64,000 nucleotides of DNA from Limonium bicolor (Eukaryota; Streptophyta; Magnoliopsida; Caryophyllales; Plumbaginaceae). Positions 1-12,009 of the stretch are shown piece after piece (positions within the stretch are counted from its first letter, which is position 1; each line of letters begins with the position of its first letter). A program made the position numbers and the translations under genes. Below the pieces are notes generated by a model. The model worked only from the letters and a program-made list of their open reading frames with translations. It did no database searches and was not told the origin of the DNA. The stretch spans positions 289,145,533 through 289,209,532 of the forward strand of contig CM041778.1 of the NCBI GenBank assembly GCA_023374045.1, given 5' to 3'.

Positions 1-858
1 TGGTGTAAAAACAAGGGAAGAGGTGAAGCAAAGAAAGAAACAGGAATGTACAGTATTCCCCCGCAGGATCATGTATCTGCTCAACTAGCTGCACTCACAA
101 AAGTTGTGGAGAAACTGACGCTAAATCAACCACAACAAAAAGTTGTGAAGGCGGTGGCCACTTCCCCATATCTGACTCCCTGTTGCGAAAACTGTGGAGG
201 AGCTCATGAAACCCCAGACTGCGATGGTTCAGGTTTCAACATGACCCTTGAGGAGGTAAGTTTAATTAACAACAGACAAGGGAATCCTTATCCGAACTCA
301 TACAACCAAAACAATTGGAGGAGCAATCAACAACCATGGAGGAATTATGAGCCACAAACGAGCAACCAAGGATTCAACCAAAATCAACAACCTCAATACA
401 ACCGACAATAGGAGCAGCCAACCAACTCACAAGGAGATATGGGCGAACTGAAAAGCATGATGAATCAGCTTCTAAAACAAGGTCAGGTAACAAATTCAAA
501 ATTTGCTGAGATAGAAGCTAAAGTTGCTGATCAGGCTACCATAACCACAAATTTAGAAAGACAGATAAGTCAGATTTCACAACAACTGGCTCAAAGACCA
601 ACAGTGTCACTCCTGAGCTAGACTGATCCAAATCCAAGGGAGCATGCAAAATCAATAACCCTAAGAAGCGGAAAAGAGCTGATATCTAATGCCCCTGAAG
701 TTGAGAAGGAATCTGATGAACAAAGAAATCCTCAATCTGACAAAGAAGACGTAACAATTCCCAAGGAGAATGAGTCTCCTGCGTCCCTTACTATTAAACC
801 ATCCCAGGTTTCATATGATATTCCAATTCCATTTCCTGATAGATTAAAGAAAAAGAAT
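1..858 (+). pseudogene. gag: Athila gag, C-terminal part, with CCHC knuckle
   Basis: Gag forms the virus-like particle that packages element RNA. The frame is open from base 1 (the Met at 46 is internal), so the true start lies outside the window. A knuckle with spacing C-X2-C-X3-H-X4-C occupies about 184-222. It is followed by an N/Q/W/Y-rich stretch typical of this clade, then a glutamine-rich helical segment (about 440-615). The same frame runs into protease, so gag and pol were one polyprotein. In-frame TAG codons at 409-411 and 619-621 break it; both could come from CAG by a single C-to-T change. Confidence 0.8.
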
Positions 859-1806
859 TTGGATGACCAATTTGGAAAATTTCTGAACATTTTTAAGAAA
901 TTAACTATTAATATTCCTTTTTTTGATGCCTTAACGCAAATGCCTATTTATGCAAAATTTATGAAAGATATTTTGTCTAACAGGCGATCCTTACAGGAAA
1001 ATGACACGGTGAAATTAACCGAAAGAGTGTCTACAGTACTCTTAAAGAAGCTACCACCGAAATTGGGAGATCCAGGTCTTCCCATCATTCCCTGCGCGAT
1101 AGAAGATATAAATTGTGGTAACGGGTTGTGCGATTTAGGAGCCAGTATTAATTTAATGCCTTTATTTATCTTTCAAAAATTAGGTATAGGTCAATGCTCT
1201 CCTACTTCTGTGCAGCTACAACTAGCTGATCGTTCCATAATCTACCCAAGAGGGAAAGTTAAAGATTTAGTGGTTTCTGTTGGCAAATTTATTTTTCCTG
1301 CTGATTTCATTGTTATTGACATTGAGGAAGATAAAGATGTTCCACTAATTCTAGGTAGACCTTTTATGAGAACTGCCCGTACTTTAATTGATGTTGAAGG
1401 AGGTAAAATAATTTTGAGACTTCATGATGAACAGGTAGTTTTTGACATGACCCGGAACATGAAGCGTCCTTCTGATACACAAATCTGTTTTTCCATAGAT
1501 ACTGTTGACTCTTTAGTACAGGAGACGTTCCTCAGCAAAGATGAAGAAATGATTTTGGAAAGAAGTCTCATGGCATCTTGTGAAACTGATGATGAAAATC
1601 CTGATATTGCTCTCATGGCTGAAGAATTGAACAGGAGACAACCATATTTCCGTACCTACCAACAAAAATTTGAACCAGTGGAAAGGAATGCAGACAGACC
1701 AAAGCCTTCCATTGAGAAAGCACCTACAGTAGAAATGAAACCTCTTCCCCCTCATTTAAAATACGCTTTTCTAAAAGAGCCATTTGATTTACCAGTTATT
1801 ATATAA
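859..1806 (+). pseudogene. pro: Athila aspartic protease region
   Basis: The protease would cleave the Gag-Pol polyprotein inside the particle. The flap and active-site region reads CDLGASINLMP, with the catalytic Asp codon at 1132-1134. The usual D-S/T-G-A is D-L-G-A here, as I recall for Athila relatives. The second conserved block VPLILGRPFM lies at about 1339-1368. The frame continues from gag without a change. About 140 codons of acidic linker follow before RT. TAA at 1804-1806 and TAG at 1825-1827 interrupt the linker. Confidence 0.8.
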
Positions 1807-3443
1807 TCTAAATTGACAGATGTGTAGGAGAGGCAACTTCTAGGGGTGCTACGCAATCATACGACCGCTATTGGTTGGTCGATAGCAGGTATCAAAGGAA
1901 TAAGCCCATATTTGTGCTCTCATCGAATTTATATGGAAGATGATTTCAGGGCATTGGCACAACCACAAAGGCGTCTCAACCTCGTTCTAAAAGAGGTGGT
2001 CAAAAAAGAGGTAATAAACCTACTTGACGCTGGAATTATTTATCCCATTTCAGATAGCAAGTGGGTGAGCCCAGTACACGTGGTACCAAAAAAGGAGGAA
2101 TAACTGTAGTTCCTAACGAAAAAGGTGAGTTGATTCCTCAACGCACTACTACTGGTTGGAGAGTTTGTATTGACTACAGGAAATTGAATACTATCACACG
2201 CAAGGATCATTTTCCCTTGCCCTTTATTGACCAAATGCTGGAAAGGTTAGCAGGTCAGGATTACTATTGTTTTCTAGATGGCTATTCAGGATACTTCCAG
2301 ATCCTAATTGCTCAAGAAGATCAGGATAAAACTACTTTTACCTGTCCTTATGGAACATATGCTTATAAACGAATGCCGTTCGGATTATGTAATGCCCCAG
2401 CTACTTTTCAACGGTGTATGATGGCTATTTTTTCTGACTACATTGAAAAATGTATAGAGGTCTTTATGGATGACTTCTCTGTGTTTGGATCAACATTTGA
2501 AACTTGCTTGGAGAATCTCGATCTTATTTTGGCCAGGTGTGAAGACACAAATCTAGTCCTGAACTGGGAGAAATGTCACTTCATGGTTCGAGAAGGGATT
2601 GTGCTAGGACATAACGTGTCTTCAAAAGGTATTGAGGTGGATCGCGCTAAAATTGAGGTAATAGAAAAACTCCCACCTCCTACTACTGTAAGAGGTATCC
2701 GAAGTTTTCTTGGACATGCTGGTTTCTATAGAAGATTCATTAAAAACTTTTCCAAGATCTCTAAACCTCTATGTACTTTACTGACAAAAGATACTAAATT
2801 TCAATTTTCTGATGAATGTCTAGCAGCTTTTAATTTGTTAAAAGAAAAACTTGTTTCTGCTCCTATCGTTGTATCACCCGACTGGTCCCAACCTTTTGAA
2901 ATCATGTGTGATGCCAGTGATTATGCGGTGGGTGCTGTTTTGTGCCAAAAATTGGATAAAGTTCTGAGAGTCATTTATTATGCTAGTCGTACTTTAAATG
3001 ACGCTCAGAAAAATTACGCCACCACGGAAAAAGAATTGCTGGCAGTCGTCTTTGCCTTAGATAAGTTCCGTCCATATTTATTGGGTAGTAAGGTTATTAT
3101 TCATACTGATCATTCTGCCCTCAAGTATCTATTTGCCAAAGCAGATGCTAAACCCAGGTTGATAAGATGGATACTTCTCTTGCAAGAATTCGACATAGAA
3201 ATAAGAGATAAGAAAGGTATACAGAATGTCGTGGCTGATCACTTGTCAAGGATGGAGGGACAAGAAGACAAAAGACCCATCAATGAGTCTTTCCTTGATG
3301 AGGCAATATTCACAATCCAAACGGATGGAGGCCCTTGGTTTGCTGATATTGCTAACTATTTGGCCAGGAAAATCATCCCAGCTGATATGATATCAGCAGC
3401 GAAAAAGGTTCTTTTCAATTGTCAAACATTATTTATGGGATGA
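1807..3443 (+). pseudogene. pol: Athila reverse transcriptase and RNase H
   Basis: This region would copy element RNA into DNA. The RT begins in one frame (from about 1846) and moves to another near 2093-2103 through a single-base loss in an A run. Recognisable blocks are [12 protein letters not shown] (from about 2157), the [13 protein letters not shown] block (about 2373-2411) and the catalytic FMDD (2463-2474, a normal variant of YxDD). The RNase H domain follows, with [15 protein letters not shown] at about 2904-2948, [15 protein letters not shown] near 3025-3068, [10 protein letters not shown] near 3102-3131, and the closing VADHLSRM. The frame is lost at about 3400-3443, just before integrase. 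Confidence 0.88.
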
Positions 3444-4600
3444 TCCATATCTGTTCAAAATCTGTGCAGATGGAATTATAAGGAGATGTGTCCCACAGAC
3501 AGAAATCCGAAATATCCTTCTCCATTGCCATTCTAGAGAAACCGGCGGACATCACGGTGCAACCCGTAACTACTAAGGTACTTGAATCCGGTTTCTATTG
3601 GAACACCCTTCACAAAGACTGTCATGCTTTTGTATTTACTTGTGATCGGTGTCAACGGCAAGGTAACATTTCTCTCCCATGAACTACCCTTGAATAATAT
3701 GCTAGAAGTTGAATTATTTGATGTTTGGGGAATTGACTTTATGGGACCCTTCCCAAATTCTTTTGGAAATTTATACATCTTAGTAGCAGTCGATTATGTC
3801 TCTAAATGGCGGAAGCCCTTGCTTGCTCTACTAACGATGGTAAAGTTGTGATGAAGTTCATAAAGAAAAATATTTTCACACGATTCGGTGTTCCTAGAGC
3901 CATAATCAGCGATGGTGGATCTCACTTCTGCAATCGCCAGTTTGATGCTCTCCTGAAGAAATATGGAGTTCGGCATAAGGTTGCTCTACCATACCATCCT
4001 CAAACAAATGGTCAGGCTGAGATAACAAACAGAGAGCTGAAATGGATTCTGCAGAAGACGGTGAGCTCTTCTCGAAAAGATTGGTCCCTTAGATTGGATG
4101 ATGCGCTCTGGGCATACCGCACCGCCTTCAAAACACCTATTGGTGTGTCCCCCTACAAACTAGTTTTTGGGAAGGCATGCCACTTGCCTGTGGAATTAGA
4201 GCATAAATCTTATTGGGCTCTGAAGGTGTTGAACTTTGATTTACAACAAGCCGGTGAAAAAAGGAAGTTCCAATTAACTGAGCTAGAAGAACTTAGGAAC
4301 GACTCATATGAGAATGCAGTGATCTATAAAGAAAAGACCAAGCGTTGGCACGATAAGATGATTGCCAAGCGAGAATTCAAAGCAGGAGACCAGGTCTTCT
4401 TTATAACTCCAACTTAAGTTCTTCCCAGGTAAGTTAAAATCCTTCTGGTCTGGACCATTTACAATAATATCCACCTCTCCATATGGAGCTGTGGAATTGG
4501 ACAATAAAAAGGAGGGTCGTTTAAAGTAAATGGAGCTCGAATCAAATTATTTCTGGGAACCACGTTAGACAACGAAGATGCTTCTGCGCTTCTTCTCAAA
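3444..4600 (+). pseudogene. pol: Athila integrase
   Basis: Integrase would insert the cDNA into chromosomes. The HHCC zinc-binding region is spread over about 3500-3665; its two His are seen in one frame and the CDRC pair in another. The DDE catalytic residues are visible: Asp in GIDFMGPF (codon 3735-3737), Asp in SDGGSHF (3911-3913) and Glu in [12 protein letters not shown] (4019-4021). The C-terminal module with a GPF...SPYGAVEL block lies at about 4448-4500, after another frameshift near 4414-4440. The last recognisable codons are at about 4615. At least four frame changes make this copy non-functional. Confidence 0.85.
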
Positions 4601-4617
4601 GATCTAGCCACACCTTA

Positions 4618-5815
4618 AAACACTCAGGTATGGTCTAGCCAAAGACCATAAAGATGGGCAGCTTGGTAGGAGGCACCCTATCTATCTTTTTATTCTACAT
4701 TGTGCTTATATTTTGTATCTTATTTTATGAAAAAAACAATATAATGAAATAAAAAAAGAGAGGAGAGAGAACAGAATTAACTTGAGTTCTTCTGGCTGTC
4801 TAGAATATTCATTACAGGAACATTTGCACATTCCTACAGCTGAACTCAAGTGTGGGGGAGCTACACTACATACTCTGCAAAACTCTGGGGAGTACACTAT
4901 CCATACCTGCTCTTTAAATTTTCAATATTTCCTATTACCATGCTTTGTGATCATTACCCAGGTAGTTTGCATGCCCTGTTATTTTAATTCTTTCATGCAA
5001 TGAGGGCATTGCTTTGGTTCAAGTGTGGGGGAGAGATAATTTTGATATTGTGTTTAAATTTGTTAAGTAATTAATAATCAAAAAGGAGCCATAGAGGGAG
5101 TAATGCCAGTATTAACAGGTTTAAAGGGTACAATTTTTTTTTACTCTGCTCCTTACTCAATGCTAAAAATTTTGAGAAAATTATCATTTGACTTTTGTTT
5201 TTAACTTTGAGCCTGGATTTGAATTGGAATGAAACGGTGGAAAAAGAACAAGGCAAGGTACTCCTCTGATCCAGACAGGCATATTCTGATCCTAAACAGG
5301 CCTCGTCCACTCGGTTATTAAGTTCTTAGGGGTGCTTCATCACCCGACTACCTAAGGTACTCGGTATCTGGGATAGTAGACCCAAAACCGCTACAAGGGT
5401 GGAGAGAAAAGTCTGAGGTAAAAGAAAAATGAACTTCAAAATTGAGGTATCTCTGCATTCTGTACCAAAATGATAGAAACTTCTTCATTATGGATCATGA
5501 GTATGTGGCATTGAAAGGTATAATGGAATAAGATTTTACTTCATGCCCCTTGTCGTTCAAGGAAATGTGAAAGAAAATGGTGGATTGGCTCAAGGTTAGA
5601 AGCAGAATTCTCATGGTACTGCTTTTTTTTTTGTAGGACTTCAGGGTTATTCTCAGAAACGGAGAAATATATTTAAGAAACTTGCTGTTCTTAGTACCTT
5701 TAAAATCTGAAAAGTTTGGCAATTACCTCTTTGTGCTCTCCCTACTTGATTATTGTTTGTTTAACTTGTTTAAACATTATGTCAGAAAGATTTGCTTGAG
5801 GACAAGCAAAAGATA
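4618..5815 (+). other. Athila 3' internal non-coding region
   Basis: This 1.2 kb stretch lies between integrase and the 3' LTR. I see no credible ORF. Two copies of a G-rich box, AAGTGTGGGGGAG, sit near 4848-4861 and 5020-5034. They closely resemble the real polypurine tract further right. Such extra boxes are usual in plant elements of this type and may be secondary plus-strand priming sites or a conserved RNA signal (inference). Confidence 0.6.
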
Positions 5816-5829
5816 AGTATGGGGGAGTT
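5816..5829 (+). promoter_or_regulatory. Polypurine tract of the Athila element
   Basis: A run of the form AAGTATGGGGGAGTT ends directly at the TGATAAGTG that opens the 3' LTR. Plus-strand DNA synthesis of an LTR retrotransposon is primed from such a purine run. Confidence 0.8.
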
Positions 5830-7730
5830 TGATAAGTGAGAAATACATAGACATTTAAGGGTTTAATACCTTATATTTACTTACTTTCAGGATAATATTA
5901 CTCACTTATCGTATGTTTTTCCTAAGATTTATGTTTTGATATGAACTGATACATTTTATGTATCAAATGCAGTAAAAGTCTTGGAATCACATAGTTTACT
6001 TCACAAGCTTTCCAACGCAACAAACGGCGAGTGAAACGGAGCTAAAACGAAGAATCTAAGCCCAGTTGAAGATTGCAGAAAAATGAGAAAAAATACGCAT
6101 GTCCGAATTGCGGACTCAAACTCGGACGCAACAAAAGAACACGTCCGAATTACGGACTCAAACTCAGACGCAACAAAAGAACACGTCTGAATTGCGGACT
6201 CAAACTCGGACGCAACAAAAGAACACGTCCGCATTGCGGACTCAAACTCGGACACAGCAAAAGAGAGTGTCCGCTTTGCGGACTCAAACGCGGACGTCTC
6301 ACGTCCTGATCTGTGTCCGTACGCAGACAAAAATGCGGACACGTGTAAAATGACTGCGCCGAATCTAGAAATCACGCGACTGAATTTCTGCACCGCCTTC
6401 GTTGTTCTTCCTCATTTGCGGCGCCTATAAACATATCTATCTACCCCATAAGACGTATCAGGCACCGCACCCTTGATTTCCTCACGCCTGCTCCAACCTT
6501 GTCCTCTCCTTCTCCTCTGCTTCTATAAAAACCCAGCTCCTTCTACGATAAACCACACACTGGAGATTGAAGAGAATACAGAGAAAACACACACCCCAAA
6601 TCACTCACGTTCACCTCCAAATCACACTTCCTCCACCCAAATTCCATTTCCCCTCCATACATCCACATCTCCACTTCATTTCCATCATTTCCCATCACCA
6701 AATAAGCCTAACTCTTCCATTTTCCAGAAAACCAAACGAAGAAGACGATCTGTGCAAACCAGGCCGTGACCTAATTTGTGTCCGCGCTTGTGTCCGCGTG
6801 GCCTCACACGGACAGGACCAACTTTTGTCTGTTTGTTCGTTATTCTTTGTTTTACCTGTTTATTATTGTTATGAGGTTGGCATAATCACAGAGACAAGCC
6901 CGGAAGCGAAATAACTCTCCCTAAATAGAGTTCTTTCTTTCCTTAAACTTTACTCTGTTTTAATGTCTATCTTATTTGTTATGTATGTTCTTATAATTAT
7001 GTGTGAGTAATAAACCTAGCCTCCCGGGTTGGGAAGCGAGCCTATTTTATATAATTGTGTTATGTAGACTTCCCACTATAATCTATTTAAGCAATATTTT
7101 GATTCTTGTCCTTAATGCGCTTTAATCTTTAGGCCAATTACTAAAGTGATATTTGTAGTTCTCTTGTTAAAATGCGGTGCTAAACAAGGTTCTAGACATA
7201 GGAAGTCAAAATGGGTTAACGACTAGAAGCGTGTCTCGCCTATAGGTTAATCTGTCTCCAATAGGAATTGTTAATAATGCGATTAATTTATAATAACTTG
7301 GGCAAGGATTGCAGCTTGTTGTTTAAGTTAATCAGGATTTATTGTACAAGGACCGGTCAATGAACTAATTAAGATTCCTGAGTTTATTGCTAAAATGGTG
7401 GAAGTTTATATTAATATAATTGGATGAAATAGGTGAGTAGAACAACCTAGGGTGCTTTCTTAAAAACAAAGAGTTTTACAACCGCTATTATTTCTGTTTT
7501 GATTAATTGTTTTTATTACTGTTTTGTTTACATCAAGTTGTAACCACAATTTTCCTAAAAAAGTGATAAGTTCTTGTCAGTAGTTTAATTAGAGTCCTCA
7601 GTTAATTTACTACACTATCAGTTAACTCCAGCAAGGTCCCCAAGAGTTCGACAACCCCACAAATCCACTATTCCGCAAAACGATAGGTACACTGCCTAGG
7701 TTGTAGAAGTAGTCACATATTTCTCCAACA
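5830..7730 (+). mobile_element. 3' LTR of the Athila element
   Basis: The LTR opens with TGATAAGTGAG right after the polypurine tract. A TATA-like CCTATAAACATAT is at about 6424, downstream of a 42-bp tandem array, so U3 covers about 5830-6450. The downstream part contains the run CCCCAAGAGTTCGACAAC (near 7639), a motif family commonly seen near the 3' end of such LTRs. A candidate CA end is at 7730; CACTATCA at 7613-7620 is an alternative. ORFs of 78-130 codons inside the LTR come from the tandem repeat and are not genes. Confidence 0.6.
6101..6340 (+). repeat. 42-bp tandem repeat in the Athila U3, each unit a GTCCG/CGGAC palindrome
   Basis: Five units start at 6101, 6143, 6185, 6227 and 6269 (the last partial). 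Each opens with GTCCGAATTGCGGAC or a close variant, followed by TCAAACTCGGACGCAACAAA. The first 15 bases form a small hairpin. Units differ by a few substitutions. Because 42 is a multiple of 3 and no unit holds a stop in several frames, long false ORFs appear on both strands. The array lies about 100 bases upstream of the TATA-like box, so it could act as an enhancer or silencing target. Confidence 0.85.
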
Positions 7731-9470
7731 ATAGTATATAGTATGAATAATATGACCGAGGTTGGTATTAGGGTGGCCCAGGGAATTAAACGACATTCTT
7801 CTTTGAATTGATCTTTCTTCTTAAAATATTTACAATTATTTTTAACGTATTACCTTAATTAACTTTAGCTATATTTCAGATTTTATACTATTTAAATATT
7901 ACTTCATCTTTTAACTTCATTACGTTATTTAAAATTCAAACACCATTCTAGAATCTTCTTTCCAAACTTATTAATTTTAAATACTTAGAGTCCAAATCCA
8001 ATTTGACTTTCTCCTTGTAGTTCTTTGATTTCAAAAGTTCAGATCCTATTTGACTACTTAATGTATTATTTATTAACTCTCCTTATTCTTCTCTCGATAA
8101 TTATATTATTGGCATTTTGACTTATCTTGTTAACGTGATTGTTCTCCCTTCTGTTGAACTTTTAGACTATTTACAATATATCTATTTATTTCTAATTTAC
8201 TTCCTTCCAAATAAATGTTTATTAATTAACTTCCAAGATATTTTGTTTCTCATCCTTATTTTGTTACAACGGTTAACCACGTTCTCCTATTATTTCAAAT
8301 TGTGGGTTCATTAATTTATATATTAATAACTTAATTACTCTTATATAGATATTGCTAACAACCTCGGTCTTTCTGCTGACTTTTCTTAGTGATCGATAAT
8401 TTCTATACCTTTTAAATATTTAGAATACTAGTTGATAGAACTTTTCTTTTAGATATTTAATATCTTCTCTCCTTAAGCATATACTTTTAATTATTAAATT
8501 AATAATATTTCTCTTTGTTTTGCAATTATTCTCTATTTAAACATCAATTTCCTCATCCCTCTTCATCCTCAATACGCCGTTCCTACGCTTATACTCTACA
8601 CAAAATTTTCACGCTCTTCTTCTTCAAGCTCTTGACGATTTCGCGCTATCTCCTAACGAGGTCTAGTCAATCCTACACTTGGATATTTATTTTGGCTTCC
8701 GCATAAGTCGAGTTCGAATTAACATTTGTTCTGGATGTTTATTTAGTTCATTAGCCTGAGCACCCAGGGAGTTTGGGTGTGGCGGTAATACCTTGGACGA
8801 GTTTGATTTCTACTACAATTGAGGTTTTGTTTTGGTTTATTATTCAAACATTCATTTCGATGATTTAGAAATCCTTGTTAAACAAATCTAAGTGTTGTTT
8901 TAGTGGTGCTCATGTGGATTTACTGCTTTAAACTATTGCTAATGAGATTTGCTAACTGCTAACATTGCTTTTATGGTGTTTTGATGAATTCTGTGGTTCT
9001 GTCGCATTTCTGAAAACTCATTCCGGGACATGTCCAAACGTCCGTCCGGACATCAATGTTGGGACTTGCTCTGAAGAGATTCAAAGGTTTCACTGTTTTG
9101 GTCGTGTCCAAACTTTTGTCCGAACTCCAAAGTTCGGACAACATGCGAGGACGGGTTTGACTTGCAAGTCTCGACTTACGTCCGAACTTGCATGTCCGAA
9201 CCGATGTTCGGACACGCGTAAAAGGTTTTCGAGGTTTTAAGGTTCGACTTGTGTCCGAACTTCAAAGTCCGGACACAAGTTCGGACAGGGCCGTTTTTTA
9301 GACTTAATTTACTTTGACTTGTGTCCGAACTTCGGATGTCCGGACACAAGTTCGAACCAACACTATTTTCCACTTCTAGGACTCGTTTGAAGTCCGTTTT
9401 TAATTCCGTTTACGCCGTTAGATTTGTATTTTCATAAGCTATCATTTGAGGTAAAATATAGGGTGTTACA
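7731..9470 (+). mobile_element. Remnant of another LTR, ending GGGTGTTACA
   Basis: The block ends at 9470 with AGGGTGTTACA, the usual 3' terminus of Tekay-like chromovirus LTRs in plants. A TATA-like CTATTTAAACATC (about 8532) is followed by a pyrimidine-rich leader and a GTGTGGCGGTAATACC box near 8777. A similar box lies near the end of the solo LTR at 27298-31374. No matching LTR start is seen. The simplest reading is that the Athila element inserted into this LTR, so that the rest lies left of the window. No protein-coding content is visible. Confidence 0.45.
9005..9360. repeat. Cluster of imperfect inverted repeats built on GTCCGAACTT/AAGTTCGGAC
   Basis: At least five back-to-back palindromes lie just before the LTR end at 9470. 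Examples are CTTGTGTCCGAACTTC near 9248 paired with CGGACACAAGTTCGGAC near 9270, and a second pair at about 9317-9354. Spacing is irregular, so this is not a simple tandem repeat. RNA from either strand could fold into several hairpins. Confidence 0.65.
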
Positions 9471-10734
9471 TCGACATACTCAGGTTTGTACTAACGACTG
9501 TAGTCTGCTATGTTAGGAAAATTGTAATGCAATACGATGGTATAGATGAGTAAACCTAGAGGATGTGGCTCTTGGAGAGAATTGTGATCAATTAACGATA
9601 CTAGAATACCGTGTGAGTATCTGTAAGTATTAAGGGAAATTCCAATGGACTACAGATGGTCCGTCGTTCGGAGACTCTACCACTGGAGTGGCTACTGTCG
9701 TGGGTGACCCGTCATAAGATATGGGTAACTTAGAGACACGTCATTTTAACAAGACGTTGTCATTAGGTATGACTGAACAATTACGAACAACTATATTAGC
9801 TCGTACAGTAGGTGAACATTATTTGGGCTTGTATGCCAAAGACGGGAATCTATACTTGTTTATAATCCTTGTTGTTTCGCTTTGTTGTTCATTGGTTATG
9901 CTATGTGGTTATGTGATGTATGTTTGTGGATTTGTTGAAATTGAGTCGTTGTACTTGTACATATGTTGGCGAATTGGTTGAGTCGTGTCACTGTACTCGT
10001 GTGGATTATTGTGGATTTGGTCGAGTTGAGTCGCTATACTCGAATGTGAATTATTAAGTGTTTGGTTGAGTGAAGTCCTTGTACTCATATATGTGTTGTG
10101 ACGCCTTTCAGTTGGTTTATTGTGGTGTGATATTTGAAGCCGGGGGCTTGTTTACTATTTGAGTTTACTGCAATATATTAATTGCTTTACAATTTTAAAT
10201 TAAACTACATGCATGAAAATGAATTGCATGCTCTCGACCAATTAACTGAGGGTCTGAGGGGGCGTGACAGTCATGCAGTAGCAAACTCAGCAGGGGCTGA
10301 TTCCATATCACAAACAAACATTTTTCAGGTAAGTAGCTACCGGTGTTGACAGAGAGCGGGACGCGCTGGGTAATTTAGTCACAGTAGTTTTGATTTGTAC
10401 TGTCGTATTTCGATACGAACATAGAAACGTGTATAGGACTGGAATACTTAGAATGCTCACTAGTGTTGTATTTTATGTTGGAATGGAAAGTTAAGTCTAT
10501 CTCTTGTTGTCACTGTGGGAAATTGTTTCGTATTATGAATGTATCAGTAAGTGCGTTATTACTCGTATGGGCGAGTGAGAACGGTGACACTAGTAGTTCG
10601 ATTGTTTAAGATTACCGTTGTGATTACTATGTTAAGTACGACGATTAGGAGCCGATTTGAGTATGAGTGTTATATTGCTTACTAACTTAGCTCATGTTGA
10701 ATAAGCATAAGACTCACTTTGCACTATGACATCA
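9471..10734. other. No gene seen; a possible 173-bp LTR-like fragment at 10097-10269
   Basis: The DNA here is non-coding and repetitive in texture, with variants of GTTGAGTCGTTGTACTCG at about 9940-10090. TGTGACGCC at 10097 and GGGGGCGTGACA ending at 10269 look like the two ends of a chromovirus-type LTR. The interval is only 173 bp and the flanks do not match as a target duplication. It may be an internally deleted LTR, or chance. Confidence 0.3.
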
Positions 10735-11340
10735 CAATAATAACTTTATAATCTGAAACTGAATTGTTAGTGTTCGTCTAAGGGTTTTTTCTCGAATAAT
10801 ATTCATTTTGTTATTAAAAAAAGATTCATTTTGATATTGAAATCTTGGGTTTAGAACAAAGATAAAGTGTCTAAACCCCTCTTTCTCAACAAACTTGAAC
10901 AGTAGCTCATTCATCTCAATCATGTAACCCAATGCTTTCCTCACCACATTCTCATCAAACTTATAAATCTACATTCCACCTTGTTCTCCACACCACAACC
11001 AACACTCAAAATCAGCTCTGTTTGTGAGGATTCAGCATTTGCACGTTGTTGACAAGACACGGCAGGTGCTCTCAAAGAACAGGTGCCATTTTTCTTACTT
11101 CCACTTGAGAGGAGGTTACCATAGTTGTTTGACTTAGCCTTAGGATCTCTGTTTTTATCCAGAACCTTCTTGAAAAGACAACCACACACTTGATCTGGCT
11201 TCCATTGGTTTTCTTTTCTTTCCATGGTTTATTATCCTAGTAGATTGATCCCCCGTTAGCTGAGTTGGTGGTATACTCTGTTCCTCAATAGGAGAGGCCA
11301 CAGACTCATGTAGAGGTTGACTCACAGAAGTAGAATCCAT
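10735..11340 (-). pseudogene. hAT-family transposase, N-terminal remnant (BED region)
   Basis: hAT transposases bind transposon ends through an N-terminal BED zinc finger and cut and paste the element. On the minus strand the Met at 11340 opens an S/P/T-rich leader. It is followed by GKKRKPMEARSSVW, the usual entry to the BED finger, and by a degraded finger with KAKSNNYG and SKKNGTCSLRA. The Cys ligands are partly lost. After another frame change comes RKALGYMIEMNELLFKFVE and GFRHFIFVLNPRF, matching the conserved block found after BED in plant RICESLEEPER-like proteins. Three frames are needed to read it, and the catalytic core is absent. Identification is from family knowledge. Confidence 0.72.
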
Positions 11341-12009
11341 CTACATGATCAAATTAGTTTTGTCGAACAAATTTCTAATAATGGGCATAATGGAATGGCA
11401 AATAAAAAGAGAGAGCACAGCCTCCACATTTATAGATGTTCTGTAGAGACATATACACTAGACAAGAGGGAAGACGGGCGGAGCGCAGAATGAACACCAC
11501 ACTTGTACAAATTCAAAAAAATCCACTAATCTTGGTCTAGAACACATCAAAAGTTCAGAAAATGGACACCACACTTGTACAAATTAAAAAAGAAATCATA
11601 AAACAACAACTACTTGAGGCAAAAAGAGAACAAATAAAAGTGTGGTCCCCTAGAATTAGATTATTTTAATTCAACAAAACAAATAAAATCGTTATCCGCT
11701 AGAATAAGACTACCTTTTCATAAATCATGATGCTAAAAGCTTTAGTGGTTAGCCTATAAATCCACAAAGTGACATGAAAATAACAAGCAATTTTCATGGC
11801 TATGCATTGCGAGTGTCTGCTACTCATTGTTTTCCTAAGCCTGACTTCCTCTAATATGTAATTATCTAGGACCTTCCAACTTAATTTACTTAAAGTATTC
11901 TATTGGCCTATCAAAATAAAAACAAAATTTATTGATGAGTTTATACCTACTACCCCACAACCTTGACCTAGTATTTTAATCATCCACTACGTTTACTTTA
12001 TAATAAGTT
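11341..12009. other. No gene seen
   Basis: AT-rich sequence upstream of the hAT remnant. It contains a near-repeat of CACCACACTTGTACAAATT at about 11490-11515 and 11568-11590. No convincing ORF or RNA gene. Confidence 0.5.

Larger units (their letters stand above)
1..7730 (+). mobile_element. Athila-type Ty3/gypsy LTR retrotransposon, cut by the left edge
   Basis: The order gag knuckle, aspartic protease, reverse transcriptase, RNase H, integrase, polypurine tract and 3' LTR is that of a Ty3/gypsy element. The gag tail rich in N, Q, Y and W and the protease/RT wording match my knowledge of the Athila clade. The 5' LTR, primer binding site and gag start lie left of the window. No envelope-like ORF is visible between integrase and the 3' LTR, where many Athila elements have one. 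Several stops and frameshifts show that the copy is dead. The right end is placed at a CA near 7730 and could be wrong by about 100 bases, because no second LTR or target duplication is available to fix it. Confidence 0.85.

Noticed and set aside
6001..6393. Overlapping ORFs on both strands with a repeated LRTQTRTQQKN-like peptide
   Set aside because: They are produced by the 42-bp tandem repeat (a multiple of 3) inside an LTR; no start context or domain supports a gene.
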